64,000 nt of DNA, taken from assembly GCF_004117835.1 (NCBI RefSeq), contig NZ_SDSC01000001.1, positions 310,001 through 374,000 of the forward strand. Direction: 5' to 3'. The position numbers were made by a program, and so were the translations under genes. Shown piece after piece: positions 36,255 through 48,612 of this stretch. The DNA comes from Macrococcus sp. DPC7161 (GTDB lineage: Bacteria; Bacillota; Bacilli; Staphylococcales; Staphylococcaceae). The notes beneath the pieces are model-generated. The model worked only from the letters and a program-made list of their open reading frames with translations, ran no database searches and was not told where the DNA came from. Position 1 is the first letter of the stretch, and every line of letters starts with the position of its first letter.

Positions 36255-37790
36255 ATGAATGAAGAAGGTCGTATTCAAGGGTCTGGTGCGAAGGTTTCAC
36301 CTACGCCTGAGAAAGATTATAGTAAATACTTTGAACATGTGTATCAAGGGCCAAATTTAAAAGAAGCCAAAAAACGTGGTAAAGAAGATGTTAAATACCA
36401 CAATGATTTTAAAATAGAAGAAAAATATCGTGGTTTAGGTCGTGGTCGTAAGTTCTACATCCGTACTTACGGTTGCCAAATGAATGAGCACGATACTGAA
36501 GTAATGGCGGGTATTTTAGAAGCACTAGAATATGAGTCGACAAATGATGTTAATGAAGCGGATGTTATTTTATTAAATACGTGTGCGATTCGTGAAAATG
36601 CTGAAAATAAAGTGTTCGGTGAGATTGGTAATTTAAAACACTTAAAATTAGAAAAACCTGACATTTTAATCGGTGTATGTGGTTGTATGTCACAAGAAGA
36701 ATCTGTTGTAAATAAAATCTTAAAATCATACCAAAATGTTGATATGATTTTTGGTACGCATAATATTCACCGTTTACCAGCAATTTTAGAAGAAGCTTAT
36801 ATGTCTAAAGCAATGGTCGTTGAAGTATGGAGTAAAGAAGGGGACGTTATTGAGAACCTTCCTAAATCAAGACTTGGTGATACGAAAGCTTGGGTTAATA
36901 TTATGTATGGTTGCGATAAATTCTGTACTTACTGTATCGTTCCGTTTACACGTGGTAAAGAACGTAGTCGTATGCCAGAAGAAATCATCGCAGAAGTAAG
37001 AGACCTTGCTAGACGTGGCTATAAAGAAATTTGTTTATTAGGTCAAAACGTTAATGCTTATGGTAAAGATATTGAAGGTTTAAATTATGGATTAGGAGAT
37101 TTATTAGCTGATATTCAGAAAATTGATATCCCTCGTGTTCGTTTTACAACGAGCCACCCTTGGGACTTTGATGATCGTTTAATTGAAGTCATTGCACAAG
37201 GTGGTAACATTGTGCCGCATATTCATTTACCAGTTCAAAGTGGTAACAATGAAGTATTAAAAATTATGGGTCGTAAATACACACGTGAAAGCTATTTAGA
37301 GCTTGTTGCTAAAATTAAAAAAGCAATTCCAGATGTTGCTTTAACGACTGACATCATTGTTGGTTATCCAAATGAAACTGAAGAACAATTTTTAGAAACA
37401 ATTGATTTGTATGAAACGGTTGGTTTCGATCATGCTTATACTTATTTATATTCACCTCGTGAGGGTACACCTGCTGCTAAAATGAAAGACAATGTACCGA
37501 TGCGTGAGAAAAAAGATCGTTTACAACGTTTAAATACAATCGTAGGACACTACACTGAAAAAGCTTTAAGTAAATTTTTAGGTGAAGAAGTCATTGTGTT
37601 ATGTGAAGGTCCATCGAAGAAAAATGAAGAAATTTTAGCGGGATACACTGAAAAAAATAAACTTGTTAACTTCAAAGCACCAAAAGAAGCAATCGGTCAG
37701 CTAGTAAAAGTGAAAATTACAGAAACTAAACAATATTCTATGAATGGTGAATTTGTAGAAATACTTAAACCAGTTGGGGTGGAAAATTAA
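36255..37790 (+). CDS. miaB: tRNA-2-methylthio-N6-dimethylallyladenosine synthase
   Basis: A 511-residue radical-SAM methylthiotransferase that adds the methylthio group to i6A37 of tRNA, after MiaA (also encoded here, 48609). The three Cys of the auxiliary cluster are C74, C110 and C144; the radical SAM motif CDKFCTYC gives C220, C224 and C227. A C-terminal TRAM domain binds RNA. The N-terminal extension of about 60 residues is usual in staphylococci. The next gene starts at its last stop base. Confidence 0.95.
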   Translation: MNEEGRIQGSGAKVSPTPEKDYSKYFEHVYQGPNLKEAKKRGKEDVKYHNDFKIEEKYRGLGRGRKFYIRTYGCQMNEHDTEVMAGILEALEYESTNDVNEADVILLNTCAIRENAENKVFGEIGNLKHLKLEKPDILIGVCGCMSQEESVVNKILKSYQNVDMIFGTHNIHRLPAILEEAYMSKAMVVEVWSKEGDVIENLPKSRLGDTKAWVNIMYGCDKFCTYCIVPFTRGKERSRMPEEIIAEVRDLARRGYKEICLLGQNVNAYGKDIEGLNYGLGDLLADIQKIDIPRVRFTTSHPWDFDDRLIEVIAQGGNIVPHIHLPVQSGNNEVLKIMGRKYTRESYLELVAKIKKAIPDVALTTDIIVGYPNETEEQFLETIDLYETVGFDHAYTYLYSPREGTPAAKMKDNVPMREKKDRLQRLNTIVGHYTEKALSKFLGEEVIVLCEGPSKKNEEILAGYTEKNKLVNFKAPKEAIGQLVKVKITETKQYSMNGEFVEILKPVGVEN

Positions 37791-38215
37791 TGTATACTAA
37801 TGATGAAATTATCGAAAAAGCAAGAGAACTAGGTAAAATGATGGCTCAAACTGAATCAGTTGAGTTCTTTAAACGTGCTGAAGCGCAAATTCATGAAAAT
37901 CAAGTTGTACGTGAAAAAATGGCATCTTTAAAATCATTACAAAAACAAGCTGTAAACTTTGAAAACTATGGCAAAGAAAAAGCTTTAGCGATGGTTGAAG
38001 AAAAAATAAATGCTGTTGAAGCGGAATTAAGTGAAATGCCTATCGTAGATCAATTTAAAGAAGCACAAGGCGAAGTAAATACATTACTTCAAATTGTTTC
38101 TCACGCAATCAGCCAAACAGTTACAGATGAAATTATCATTTCTACTGGTGGCAATGTTTTAACAGGAGAAACTGGTGCAGAAGTAAGAAATGCAGCACCA
38201 GGTTGTGGAAATTAA
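37790..38215 (+). CDS. ricA: RicA/YmcA-family protein (RNase Y specificity factor)
   Basis: A 141-residue helical protein of the YlbF/YmcA family (EKARELGKMMAQTESVEFFK). In Bacillus RicA forms the Y-complex with RicF and RicT, which directs RNase Y cleavage and carries Fe-S clusters. The C-terminus ends AAPGCGN, a Cys that could serve such a cluster (inference). Start codon overlaps the miaB stop (TAATG). Confidence 0.83.
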   Translation: MYTNDEIIEKARELGKMMAQTESVEFFKRAEAQIHENQVVREKMASLKSLQKQAVNFENYGKEKALAMVEEKINAVEAELSEMPIVDQFKEAQGEVNTLLQIVSHAISQTVTDEIIISTGGNVLTGETGAEVRNAAPGCGN

Positions 38216-38223
38216 TAAAAAGT

Positions 38224-38258
38224 GAAAAGTCGGTTCTAAATTGAATCGACTTTTTTAA
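38224..38258 (+). terminator. terminator after ricA
   Basis: AAAGTCGGTTC and GAATCGACTTT pair (one G-T) around a short loop, then six T, separating miaB-ricA from mutSL. Confidence 0.8.
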
Positions 38259-38299
38259 TATTAAATTAAAAAGAGAATGTTTGGGAAAAGGTGAGTAAT

Positions 38300-40861
38300 T
38301 TGACGAAACAAACACCCATGATGCAACAATATTTACAAATGAAAGAGGAATACAAAGACTGTATTTTATTTTTTCGTTTAGGTGATTTTTATGAAATGTT
38401 TCATGATGATGCAATTTTAGCAGCAAGAGAACTAGAAATTACGTTAACGAGAAGAGATAAAAAGAATAATATTCCTATGTGTGGTGTACCGCACCATTCA
38501 GCTAAAGGTTATATTGAAAGGCTCATTGAAAAAGGATATAAAGTTGCGATTGCGGAACAAATGGAAGATCCTAAAATGACTAAAGGTATGGTTAAAAGAG
38601 AAGTCGTTCAAATTATCACACCGGGAACGGTAATGGACGATATGATTTGCGAAACGGATGCTAACTATATTGTTTCTATTTATCATGATTTAAATGATTA
38701 TAGCATTGCATATAGTGATGTCTCTACTGGTGAGTTAAAGGTAACGACTTGTAATTTAGAATATGTATTGAATGAGCTTTCAAATATTAAACCTCGCGAA
38801 ATCATATTAAATCAACCAGTTAGTGATTTGATTCATCAAAGTATGAAATATATCACAGAAGTGATTTCTATCCATGAATCAAGTGATGTATATCATCAAG
38901 CAAGCCAATTAAGCGGTCAACAATACCATGCAGTCAATTTATTATTAAGTTATGTGCAACAAGTTCAAAAGCGTGATTTAAGTCATATTGATGAAGCCAT
39001 TCAATATGAAACAAAGCAATACATGCAGCTTGATATGTATGCGAAAAGAAATTTAGAATTAACGGAATCTATTCGTTTAAAAAACAAAAAAGGAACATTG
39101 TTGTCTATTTTCAAAGAATGTAAAACACCAATGGGACATCGCAAATTAAAGGAATGGATTGAGCGTCCACTTATTAATGAGACACAGATTAATGCACGAT
39201 TACAAATCGTTAACACATTAAATGAAGCTTTTATGATGCGCCATGCACTTCGTGAAGCGTTAGAATCAGTATATGATATTGAACGATTAGTTGGACGTGT
39301 ACAATTTGGCAACGTAAATGGTAAAGATTTAATTCAACTAAAATATTCACTACAACAGTTGCCAATATTAAAATCTTTACTTGAACCTTATGAAAATATC
39401 ATTCCAAACTTACAAAACATTGAAAAATTACAACCATTAACGGATTTATTAGAATCGAGTTTAAATGAAACGCAATCGATGTCTATTCGTGAAGGAAATT
39501 TATTTAAGGATGGCTTTAATGCTACGTTAGATGAATATCGAGATGCATCAAGAAATGGTAAGCATTGGCTGGCTGCCTTACAAACAAAAGAACGTGAAAG
39601 AACGGGCGTTAAATCTTTAAAAATCAGTTACAATAAAGTGTTTGGTTATTATATAGAAGTATCGAAAGTCAATCTAGCGTCTATTGATGTTACGAAATTT
39701 GGATATGAACGTAAACAAACATTAAGTAATGCAGAGCGTTTTATCACAGATGAATTAAAAGAAAAAGAAAGTATAATTTTAGGTGCAGAAGAAAAAGCTT
39801 TAGAACTTGAATATCAACTGTTCTTAAAATTACGAGATGAAGTTAGCAAATACATTCCAAACCTTAAACATCAAGCAAAACAAATTGCTGAATTGGACTG
39901 TTTACAAAACTTTAGTGAAGTTGCAACGAATCACCAATACGTGATGCCGAAAATTTCAAAATCAAGAACGTTACATTTAAAAGATGCACGCCATCCGGTT
40001 GTGGAAACCGTCATGGATAAAGATCAATATGTAGAAAACGATTGTTTACTTGATGATATGAATTTTATATATTTAATTACCGGACCGAATATGAGTGGGA
40101 AGAGTACTTACATGCGTCAAGTGGCGTTAATCAGTATTATGATGCAAATGGGGTCATTTGTACCTTGTAGTGAAGCTGAATTGCCAATCTTTGATCAAAT
40201 CTTTACACGTATTGGTGCAGCAGATGATTTAGTATCGGGTCAAAGTACATTTATGGTTGAAATGTTAGAAGCCAAAAATGCACTAACGAATGCAACTGAA
40301 AATAGTTTAATTATATTTGATGAAATTGGACGTGGAACAAGTACATATGATGGATTAAGTTTGGCACAAGCGATGATTGAATATGTACATAATGAAATTA
40401 ATGCTAAAACGTTATTCTCAACACATTATCATGAATTGGTTGATTTAGAGAACCAATTGATGGGCTTATCGAATGTACATGTTGCTGCAAAAGAACATGA
40501 TGGACAATTAATTTTCTTACATAAAGTGTTACCAGGTGCGGTGGAACACAGTTACGGTATTCATGTAGCAAATTTAGCAGCATTGCCAAGTGGTATTATT
40601 GACCGTGCAAAAGTATTATTAAAGCAGTTTGAAAATCATCATCAAGAAACAATGAATCAAATCGATTCAGAAACCAATCATGTTAATAAAAATATAAATT
40701 ATACTGATAACAACAAACAGCAACAAGTGATACAACCCGCATTTGATTTATTTAATGAACCATCAATAATAGAACAAACTTTAAAAGAGATTGATGTTGA
40801 TGGCTTAACTGCTAGAGAAGCATTAAATGTATTATATAATTTAAAAGCGAAATTAAAGTAG
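38300..40861 (+). CDS. mutS: DNA mismatch repair ATPase MutS
   Basis: About 853 residues. The N-terminal mismatch wedge [10 protein letters not shown] supplies the Phe-x-Glu motif; connector, lever and clamp regions follow; the ATPase has Walker [24 protein letters not shown] and a C-terminal helix-turn-helix dimer domain. TTG 38300 is preferred: AGGTGAGTAATTTG is the same layout as the mutL start (AGGTGAGTATTTG). A GTG at 38291 gives three more residues (MSN...) and is possible. Works with MutL encoded nine bases downstream. Confidence 0.94.
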   Translation: MTKQTPMMQQYLQMKEEYKDCILFFRLGDFYEMFHDDAILAARELEITLTRRDKKNNIPMCGVPHHSAKGYIERLIEKGYKVAIAEQMEDPKMTKGMVKREVVQIITPGTVMDDMICETDANYIVSIYHDLNDYSIAYSDVSTGELKVTTCNLEYVLNELSNIKPREIILNQPVSDLIHQSMKYITEVISIHESSDVYHQASQLSGQQYHAVNLLLSYVQQVQKRDLSHIDEAIQYETKQYMQLDMYAKRNLELTESIRLKNKKGTLLSIFKECKTPMGHRKLKEWIERPLINETQINARLQIVNTLNEAFMMRHALREALESVYDIERLVGRVQFGNVNGKDLIQLKYSLQQLPILKSLLEPYENIIPNLQNIEKLQPLTDLLESSLNETQSMSIREGNLFKDGFNATLDEYRDASRNGKHWLAALQTKERERTGVKSLKISYNKVFGYYIEVSKVNLASIDVTKFGYERKQTLSNAERFITDELKEKESIILGAEEKALELEYQLFLKLRDEVSKYIPNLKHQAKQIAELDCLQNFSEVATNHQYVMPKISKSRTLHLKDARHPVVETVMDKDQYVENDCLLDDMNFIYLITGPNMSGKSTYMRQVALISIMMQMGSFVPCSEAELPIFDQIFTRIGAADDLVSGQSTFMVEMLEAKNALTNATENSLIIFDEIGRGTSTYDGLSLAQAMIEYVHNEINAKTLFSTHYHELVDLENQLMGLSNVHVAAKEHDGQLIFLHKVLPGAVEHSYGIHVANLAALPSGIIDRAKVLLKQFENHHQETMNQIDSETNHVNKNINYTDNNKQQQVIQPAFDLFNEPSIIEQTLKEIDVDGLTAREALNVLYNLKAKLK

Positions 40862-40869
40862 GTGAGTAT

Positions 40870-42807
40870 TTGGGTAAAATTAAAACATTAAGTGCCGCAC
40901 TCAGTAATAAAATTGCAGCAGGAGAAGTGATTGAAAGACCACAATCTGTTGTAAAAGAACTGGTTGAAAATGCAATTGATGCAGGTAGTACTAGCATTAC
41001 TATTGAAGTTAAAGAAGCAGGATTACAACAAATCAAAGTGATTGATAATGGTTCTGGTATTGAAGAAGATGATTTAGCATTGATGTTTGAACGTCATGCG
41101 ACAAGTAAAATTAATGATACACGTGATTTATTTCATATTAGAACGCTTGGTTTCCGTGGAGAAGCATTGGCCTCAATAGCATCTGTAAGTAAAGTAACTG
41201 CAATTACATGTACGGATAAAATTAGTGGGCATATGATTCGTGTTGAAAATTCAAAAATTATTGAACAAAAACCTGCTAAAGCGAGAAAAGGTACTGAAAT
41301 CATTGTTGATTCATTATTTTATAACACACCAGCAAGATTAAAATACGTGAAAAGTTTACAGACTGAACTCGGTAAAATCACTGATATCATCAATCGTTAT
41401 ATTTTAAGTTTCCCAGAAATCAAATTCACTCTAATCAGTGATGATAAAGAAATTGTCGCATCACATGGTAACAATAATCATTTGGCTGCAATGAAACAAG
41501 TTTACGGCATGAATATTGTTAAAGATGCTGTTGAAATACATGGCGAAACAGGTGACTACACCGTCGATGGCATCGTGATAAAACCTGTTCATTCAAGAGC
41601 AAATCGACATTATATCTCTATTTTTATTAATGGTAGATATATTAAGAACTTTATGTTAAACAAGGCGATTATGGCTGGCTATCACACATTGATGAATGTT
41701 GGTAGATATCCCATTGTAAATTTACGTATTCAAATGGATCCCAATTTAGTAGATGTGAATGTACATCCAACAAAGCAAGAAGTGAGATTATCAAAAGAGC
41801 CTGAATTAATGCAGCTTATTGAAAAGCTTATCCATGATGCATTATGGCAAGAAAATTTAATTCCTGTTGTTGAAACAAAACCTAAAGAAAAACTTAAAGT
41901 AGAACAGCCACAATTTGATTATTTTGAACAAATGACTACTCAATCGGCTCAATCGATATTAAAAGAAGAGTCAAATAATGATAAAGAACAAAGTATATTA
42001 AACAATAATCAAACTTACTCATTTAATAATCAAAATGATAAAGTGATAGAATCAAATGTACAATATGATGTTCAACAAAAACTTAATGATGAATTTACAT
42101 CACCGCCAGTCATTGAAATTGAAGAGCGTATCGTAGAAGATAAACAACAGTTAAATGATGAACATGAGCAAGTGGATGTTAAAAATGACGAGTATTCACC
42201 TATTGTAGAAAATGAACATCCAAAACGTCACTTGCCTTTTCTTGAAGTTGTTGGCCAAGTCCATGGTACATATATTATTTGTCAAAATGATACAGGTATG
42301 TTTATGATTGATCAACATGCGGCTCAAGAACGTATTAAATATGAATTCTTTAAACACCGTATCGGGGAAGTTACACATGAATTACAATCATTGCTATTTC
42401 CGATTACGTTGCAATTTACAAGTGATGAAGCATTTGTTTTACCAACAATCACAAATCATTTACAATCAATTGGAATTGAATTAGAACATTTTGGTGGTAA
42501 TGATTATATAGTCAATGAAGTACCTGTATGGTTTCCAGAAGATGCTAAGTCGACTTTAGAAGATTTAATAGAATATATTAAGACGCATCGAAAAGTGGAT
42601 TTAAATCAATTTAGAGAAGAAACTGCCATCATGATGAGTTGTAAAAAATCTATTAAAGCAAATCATTATTTAACGAAGGAGGATATGACACGTTTAATTA
42701 AAGAACTGAGTGAGACGAATGAACCTTATACTTGCCCACATGGCAGACCGATTACCATTCAGTTTACCAATTACGAGTTAGAGAAATTATTTAAACGTGT
42801 GATGTAA
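40870..42807 (+). CDS. mutL: DNA mismatch repair protein MutL
   Basis: A 645-residue GHKL ATPase and endonuclease. N-terminal ATP site: ELVENAIDAG, DNGSGI and TLGFRGEALASIASV. A low-complexity acidic linker covers about 340-450. The C-terminal endonuclease motif DQHAAQERIKYE (DQHAx2Ex4E) and the Zn motif CPHGRP are present, as in species without MutH. Starts with TTG 40870 after TAGGTGAG. Co-transcribed with mutS and likely glpP. Confidence 0.95.
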   Translation: MGKIKTLSAALSNKIAAGEVIERPQSVVKELVENAIDAGSTSITIEVKEAGLQQIKVIDNGSGIEEDDLALMFERHATSKINDTRDLFHIRTLGFRGEALASIASVSKVTAITCTDKISGHMIRVENSKIIEQKPAKARKGTEIIVDSLFYNTPARLKYVKSLQTELGKITDIINRYILSFPEIKFTLISDDKEIVASHGNNNHLAAMKQVYGMNIVKDAVEIHGETGDYTVDGIVIKPVHSRANRHYISIFINGRYIKNFMLNKAIMAGYHTLMNVGRYPIVNLRIQMDPNLVDVNVHPTKQEVRLSKEPELMQLIEKLIHDALWQENLIPVVETKPKEKLKVEQPQFDYFEQMTTQSAQSILKEESNNDKEQSILNNNQTYSFNNQNDKVIESNVQYDVQQKLNDEFTSPPVIEIEERIVEDKQQLNDEHEQVDVKNDEYSPIVENEHPKRHLPFLEVVGQVHGTYIICQNDTGMFMIDQHAAQERIKYEFFKHRIGEVTHELQSLLFPITLQFTSDEAFVLPTITNHLQSIGIELEHFGGNDYIVNEVPVWFPEDAKSTLEDLIEYIKTHRKVDLNQFREETAIMMSCKKSIKANHYLTKEDMTRLIKELSETNEPYTCPHGRPITIQFTNYELEKLFKRVM

Positions 42808-42816
42808 TGAGACATT

Positions 42817-43359
42817 ATGATTATTCCTGCGATTCGAAATATGAAAGATTTAGAGAAATTCGTTAAAACAAAATATGATGTTTGCTTTATTTTAGATATA
42901 CATATAGGTCATTTAACACATTTCTTGGATTTGGTGAAATTACATCAAAAGCGCGCTTATATTCATGTTGATTTAATAAAAGGATTATCAACTGATGAAG
43001 CGGCATGTGAATATTTGATTCAGAAATATAAACCAGAAGGTATCGTTACAACCAAACCTAAACTGATTAAAAAAGCAAAAAGACTTAATGTTAAAACCGT
43101 CTTAAGAACATTTATTTTAGATTCCAATGCATATGAAAAAAGCAAAATATTTATTGCCCAATCAGAACCGGATTTTGTTGAAATGTTGCCGGGTATTGCA
43201 TATAAAGTGGTCGAGAGGCTAAATGAAGAACATCATAACATTATTGCAGGTGGGCTCATTGAAACTGAACAAGAAGTCAATGATGCTATTAAAGCGGGTG
43301 CAAAATTTGTTACTACAAGTAATACTTCACTATGGCAATCGTTTGAAGTGAAAAATTAA
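42817..43359 (+). CDS. glpP: glycerol uptake operon antiterminator GlpP
   Basis: A 180-residue TIM-barrel-like RNA-binding protein. In Bacillus GlpP bound to glycerol-3-phosphate prevents termination in the glpFK and glpD leaders; matching leader hairpins are found here at 43418 and 45880. Signature residues are ILDIHIGHL, HVDLIKGLSTDEAACEYL and IAGGLIETEQEV. The ribosome site is weak (AATGAGAC) and the gene starts nine bases after mutL, so read-through from mutL may help. Confidence 0.92.
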   Translation: MIIPAIRNMKDLEKFVKTKYDVCFILDIHIGHLTHFLDLVKLHQKRAYIHVDLIKGLSTDEAACEYLIQKYKPEGIVTTKPKLIKKAKRLNVKTVLRTFILDSNAYEKSKIFIAQSEPDFVEMLPGIAYKVVERLNEEHHNIIAGGLIETEQEVNDAIKAGAKFVTTSNTSLWQSFEVKN

Positions 43360-43388
43360 TTGACAGCGTTTTCAGATTATTATATATT
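43360..43388 (+). promoter_or_regulatory. glpFK promoter
   Basis: Consensus TTGACA at 43360-43365, 17-base spacer, TATATT at 43383-43388. The -35 starts right after the glpP stop. Confidence 0.7.
43361..43374 (+). promoter_or_regulatory. CcpA catabolite-responsive element (cre)
   Basis: TGACAGCGTTTTCA matches the cre consensus TGWAANCGNTNWCA at every fixed position but one. It overlaps the -35, so CcpA-HPr(Ser-P) should block glpFK in glucose. Confidence 0.75.
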
Positions 43389-43415
43389 TATAACAAGTTG
43401 ATAAAAAGAGTGAAT

Positions 43416-43455
43416 TAGAGACCCTTACTAAGTAAAGTTTAGGGTCTCTTTTTGT
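43416..43455 (+). terminator. GlpP-controlled leader terminator of glpFK
   Basis: TAGAGACCCT and AGGGTCTCT stem with an inner ACT/AGT pairing, then five T. It lies in the glpF leader before the ribosome site and resembles the glpD leader hairpin. Antitermination by GlpP is family knowledge. Confidence 0.8.
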
Positions 43456-43493
43456 CTTTTTGTGCTTAATTTTCATTATGAAGGAGTGTATTT

Positions 43494-44312
43494 ATGAGTC
43501 ATTTTTTAGGGGAGTTAGTTGGTACAGCCATTTTAATTTTATTTGGTTGTGGGGTTAATGCTAACGTAAATTTAAAAGGATCTTATGCTAAAGGAAGTGA
43601 CTGGATTGTTGTTGCTTTAGGATGGGGACTTGCTGTAGTTATGGGTGTATATGCAGTTGGTAGTATTACAGGAGCACATTTAAATCCAGCGGTTACAATT
43701 GGTATGGCTGTAGATGGTAGTTTACCATGGAAAGAAGTAGTGCCATATATTGCGGGTCAAATGATTGGTGGTATTATTGGTGCGATATTAGTATGGTTCC
43801 AATTTATGCCACACTTTAAAGAAGAATCAGATCCTGGTACTAAATTAGGTTTATTTGCAACTGGACCAGCTTATCCAAACTATGTATCAAACTTTGTTTC
43901 AGAAGTGATTGGAACGGCAATATTATTAATGGGCTTATTATTCATTGGTGGTAATAAATTCTCTGATGGATTAAATCCATTAGTTGTAGGTGGTTTAATC
44001 GTAGCAATTGGTTTAAGTTTAGGTGGTACAACAGGTTATGCGATTAACCCTGCACGTGACTGGGGTCCTCGTATTGCGCATACAATCTTACCGATTCCGG
44101 GTAAAGGTGGTTCTAATTGGAAGTATGCAATTGTCCCAATGTTAGGACCGATCGTAGGTGCAATTTTCGGTACAACTTTATTCCACGTATTATTTAAAGG
44201 TGACCAAATTGGTATGTTCATCGTATCTATCGTATTAGTAGCTGCATTACTTGTATTAGGTGCAGTTTTAAATAAAGCAGTTTTAAAAGGGAATCAAACG
44301 AAATTAATTTAA
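43494..44312 (+). CDS. glpF: glycerol uptake facilitator
   Basis: A 272-residue aquaglyceroporin with six membrane helices. Both half-helix motifs are intact: HLNPAVTIG and the second as INPARDWGP, whose Asp-Arg marks the glycerol branch. Passive glycerol entry, trapped by GlpK encoded next. AAGGAGTG precedes the ATG. Controlled by the cre site and the leader terminator. Confidence 0.96.
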   Translation: MSHFLGELVGTAILILFGCGVNANVNLKGSYAKGSDWIVVALGWGLAVVMGVYAVGSITGAHLNPAVTIGMAVDGSLPWKEVVPYIAGQMIGGIIGAILVWFQFMPHFKEESDPGTKLGLFATGPAYPNYVSNFVSEVIGTAILLMGLLFIGGNKFSDGLNPLVVGGLIVAIGLSLGGTTGYAINPARDWGPRIAHTILPIPGKGGSNWKYAIVPMLGPIVGAIFGTTLFHVLFKGDQIGMFIVSIVLVAALLVLGAVLNKAVLKGNQTKLI

Positions 44313-44318
44313 TTTTAA

Positions 44319-45827
<1,509 letters not shown>

Positions 45828-45855
45828 TTGTAAATAGCTATCATTATGATACAAT
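45828..45855 (+). promoter_or_regulatory. glpD promoter
   Basis: TTGTAA at 45828-45833, 16-base spacer and TACAAT at 45850-45855 with a TG extension. The -35 lies right after the glpK stop. Confidence 0.55.
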
Positions 45856-45879
45856 AAAAATAAGTTAATATTTTAGAGC

Positions 45880-45928
45880 ATAGAGATCTATCAATATATT
45901 TTGTATATGGGATAGGTCTCTATTTTTT
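45880..45928 (+). terminator. GlpP-controlled leader terminator of glpD
   Basis: ATAGAGATCTATC and GATAGGTCTCTAT form a 13-bp stem (one G-T) with seven T, between the promoter and the ribosome site of glpD. It is the counterpart of the glpFK leader hairpin and shares the AGAGA stem base. Confidence 0.8.
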
Positions 45929-45947
45929 TAAAACAGGAGGAATTATA

Positions 45948-47624
45948 ATGACATTTTCTAGTTTAAATCGTGAACAAGTTAAACAATCAATGAAAAATCA
46001 AGAATATGATTTGGTGATTATTGGTGGAGGTATCACTGGTGCTGGGATTGCATTTGATGCTTCATTACGTGGCATGAAAGTAGCATTAGTTGAAATGCAA
46101 GATTTTGCTTCTGGAACCTCAAGTCGTTCAACAAAATTGGTTCATGGTGGTTTAAGATATTTAAAGCAATTACAAATAGATGTTGTGAGCGAAACTGGGA
46201 AAGAACGTGCAATTGTTTATGAAAATGGGCCACACGTGACAACACCAGAATGGATGTTGTTACCAATGCATAAAGGCGGTACATTTGGACCTACGACGAC
46301 TTCACTTGCTTTAAAAGTTTATGATTTCTTAGCTGAAGTAAAAAAATCTGAGCGTCGTACAATGCTTTCTAAAGATGAGACATTACAAAAAGAACCGCTT
46401 GTTAAATCAGATGGTTTAAAAGGTGGCGGTTATTATGTTGAGTACCGTACAGATGATGCACGTATGACAATTGAAGTAATGAAGCGTGCACATGAATTTG
46501 GTGCTGATATTTTAAACTACGCTAAATCAAATGGATTTACTTACAACAAAAAGAAAAAAGTAAACGGTATTTTAGTGACTGATTTAATTGCAAATGAACA
46601 ATTTGAAATTAAAGCAAAAAAAGTTGTAAATGCAACTGGACCATGGGTTGATGAAGTACGTGGTGCAGATTATTCAACAAATAATAAGCAATTACGTTTA
46701 ACAAAAGGTGTACACTTAGTATTTGATCAAAGTGTCTTCCCATTACAACAAGCCGTTTATTTTGATACTGAAAGTGACAAACGTATGATTTTTGCGATAC
46801 CTCGAGACGGCAAAACTTACGTTGGAACAACAGACACTTTCTACAATCAAGAAAAAGCAACACCAAAAGTAACGCAAGAAGATCGTGATTATATTATCGA
46901 TGCGATAAATTATATGTTCCCAAGTGTTAAAGTGGCGGATGCAGATATTGAATCAACTTGGGCTGGTATTCGTCCATTGATTTTAGAAAAAGGCAAAAAT
47001 CCATCTGAAATTTCACGTAAAGATGAAATTTGGGAAGGTAAGTCTGGCTTAATTACGATTGCTGGTGGTAAATTAACGGGTTATCGTCATATGGCTCAAG
47101 ACATTGTGGATTTAGTTAGTGAAAGATTGAAAAAAGAATATAAACTTACTTTTAAATCATGTGAAACAAAACGTCACACATTATCTGGTGGAGATGTTGG
47201 TGGTTCAAAAGGCTTTGAAGCATTTATTAAATCAAGTGTAAGACCAGAATTATTCCATAAATTATCTGAAACAGAACAATTAAGACTCATTAAACGTTAT
47301 GGTTCAAATGTGAATGAGTTATTTACAATCGCAGCAATGCAACATGGTAGCGAAGTAGCAGGTTTACCATTATCAATTTATACAGAGTTATTGTATGCAA
47401 TTCATCACGAAATGGTTCAAAAACCTACAGATTTCTTAATTCGTCGTACAGGTGATTTATACTTTAATGTACAACATGTCTATGACTATAAAGATGCAAT
47501 CATCAACGTAATGGCAGATATTTTAAATTATGATGAAGCAACAAAATTAGCATATTCAAAAGCTTTAGATGAGAAATTATATGAAGCTACTCATCCGAGT
47601 ATTCAAGTTTCTGAAGAAAAATAA
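45948..47624 (+). CDS. glpD: aerobic glycerol-3-phosphate dehydrogenase
   Basis: A 558-residue membrane-associated FAD enzyme oxidising glycerol-3-phosphate to dihydroxyacetone phosphate and feeding electrons to menaquinone. FAD site [12 protein letters not shown] at 24-35; [19 protein letters not shown] and [10 protein letters not shown] are typical; the second FAD contact is [22 protein letters not shown] precedes the ATG. Separately promoted from glpFK but under the same antiterminator. Confidence 0.97.
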   Translation: MTFSSLNREQVKQSMKNQEYDLVIIGGGITGAGIAFDASLRGMKVALVEMQDFASGTSSRSTKLVHGGLRYLKQLQIDVVSETGKERAIVYENGPHVTTPEWMLLPMHKGGTFGPTTTSLALKVYDFLAEVKKSERRTMLSKDETLQKEPLVKSDGLKGGGYYVEYRTDDARMTIEVMKRAHEFGADILNYAKSNGFTYNKKKKVNGILVTDLIANEQFEIKAKKVVNATGPWVDEVRGADYSTNNKQLRLTKGVHLVFDQSVFPLQQAVYFDTESDKRMIFAIPRDGKTYVGTTDTFYNQEKATPKVTQEDRDYIIDAINYMFPSVKVADADIESTWAGIRPLILEKGKNPSEISRKDEIWEGKSGLITIAGGKLTGYRHMAQDIVDLVSERLKKEYKLTFKSCETKRHTLSGGDVGGSKGFEAFIKSSVRPELFHKLSETEQLRLIKRYGSNVNELFTIAAMQHGSEVAGLPLSIYTELLYAIHHEMVQKPTDFLIRRTGDLYFNVQHVYDYKDAIINVMADILNYDEATKLAYSKALDEKLYEATHPSIQVSEEK

Positions 47625-47632
47625 TCATTTTT

Positions 47633-47663
47633 AAGATTGGGAATTTATTCCCAATCTTTTTTT
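47633..47663 (+). terminator. terminator after glpD
   Basis: AAGATTGGGAA ttta TTCCCAATCTT stem followed by T-run. Confidence 0.87.
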
Positions 47664-47721
47664 GTATCAATTTGTATATAATCGATAAAAAGTTTTATAT
47701 AATAATGATGAGGTGAATCAA

Positions 47722-48612
47722 TTGGAACAAAAAGTCATCACATTAAAATCAGGTGCCAAAAGAGAAATCATGTATTTCAAAGCATCACATCCTATAGGGA
47801 ATATGCAAATATTACATGGTATGGCTGAACATATGGGAAGATATGTTCAAGTTGCTGAATACTTTAATCAACAAGGCTATCATGTCTTGTTACACAATCA
47901 TGAGGGGCATGGAAATATAGCACTAGAAGATAGAGGTCATTTTGATAGTATTCAATCATTAGTCGATGAGAGTTATGAAATTTTTACAACGTTTGAAGAT
48001 ACAAATGTACCGAATGTATTATTAGGACATTCAATGGGAAGTATCATCGCACGTGTTTATATGAAAGAATATCCGAATGCATTTCAAGCGGTAATTCTTT
48101 CTGGAACAGGTTATTATGATCAACAAATGAACATGGGTAGAAATGCACTAAAATCATTGCTTTTAATAAATAAACCAACAAAAAAAATAAAGCAAGTCAA
48201 TCAACTCATGGTTGATGCATATAATCGACAATTCAAACCGAAAAGAACGGAAAGTGATTGGTTAGCATTAAACGAAGCAACTGTGGATGCATTTGTGAAT
48301 GATCCATTATGTGGTTTTGATATGTCTTTAGGCGCACTTTACGAAATTAGTACTGCAATGAAACAAACACAAAAGACAAAATATATTAAACAGTATCCGA
48401 GTCATGTACCAATGCTATTGGTGTCAGGTGCAAATGATCCATTTTCAAATAACGGTAAAGGCCTTAATAAATATGCGATGAAATTAAAGTTTGGTAATAT
48501 GGATTCTGTAACTATTCAATTATATGAAAATGCACGTCATGAAGTAATGTTTGAAGCTAATCAAAAAGATGTTTTACAAAATATAAATAGATGGCTAGGA
48601 AAACAAATATGA
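47722..48612 (+). CDS. alpha/beta hydrolase, lysophospholipase / monoacylglycerol lipase type
   Basis: A 296-residue serine hydrolase. Nucleophile elbow GHSMGS with Ser104; HGMAEHMGRY is the oxyanion-side motif of monoglyceride lipases; the acid is in VSGANDPF and the His in NARHEV. No signal peptide, so cytoplasmic. TTG 47722 fits GAGGTGA; a GTG at 47713 lies within that site. Last codons overlap miaA by ATGA. It could link lipid turnover to the adjacent glp genes (inference from context). Confidence 0.87.
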   Translation: MEQKVITLKSGAKREIMYFKASHPIGNMQILHGMAEHMGRYVQVAEYFNQQGYHVLLHNHEGHGNIALEDRGHFDSIQSLVDESYEIFTTFEDTNVPNVLLGHSMGSIIARVYMKEYPNAFQAVILSGTGYYDQQMNMGRNALKSLLLINKPTKKIKQVNQLMVDAYNRQFKPKRTESDWLALNEATVDAFVNDPLCGFDMSLGALYEISTAMKQTQKTKYIKQYPSHVPMLLVSGANDPFSNNGKGLNKYAMKLKFGNMDSVTIQLYENARHEVMFEANQKDVLQNINRWLGKQI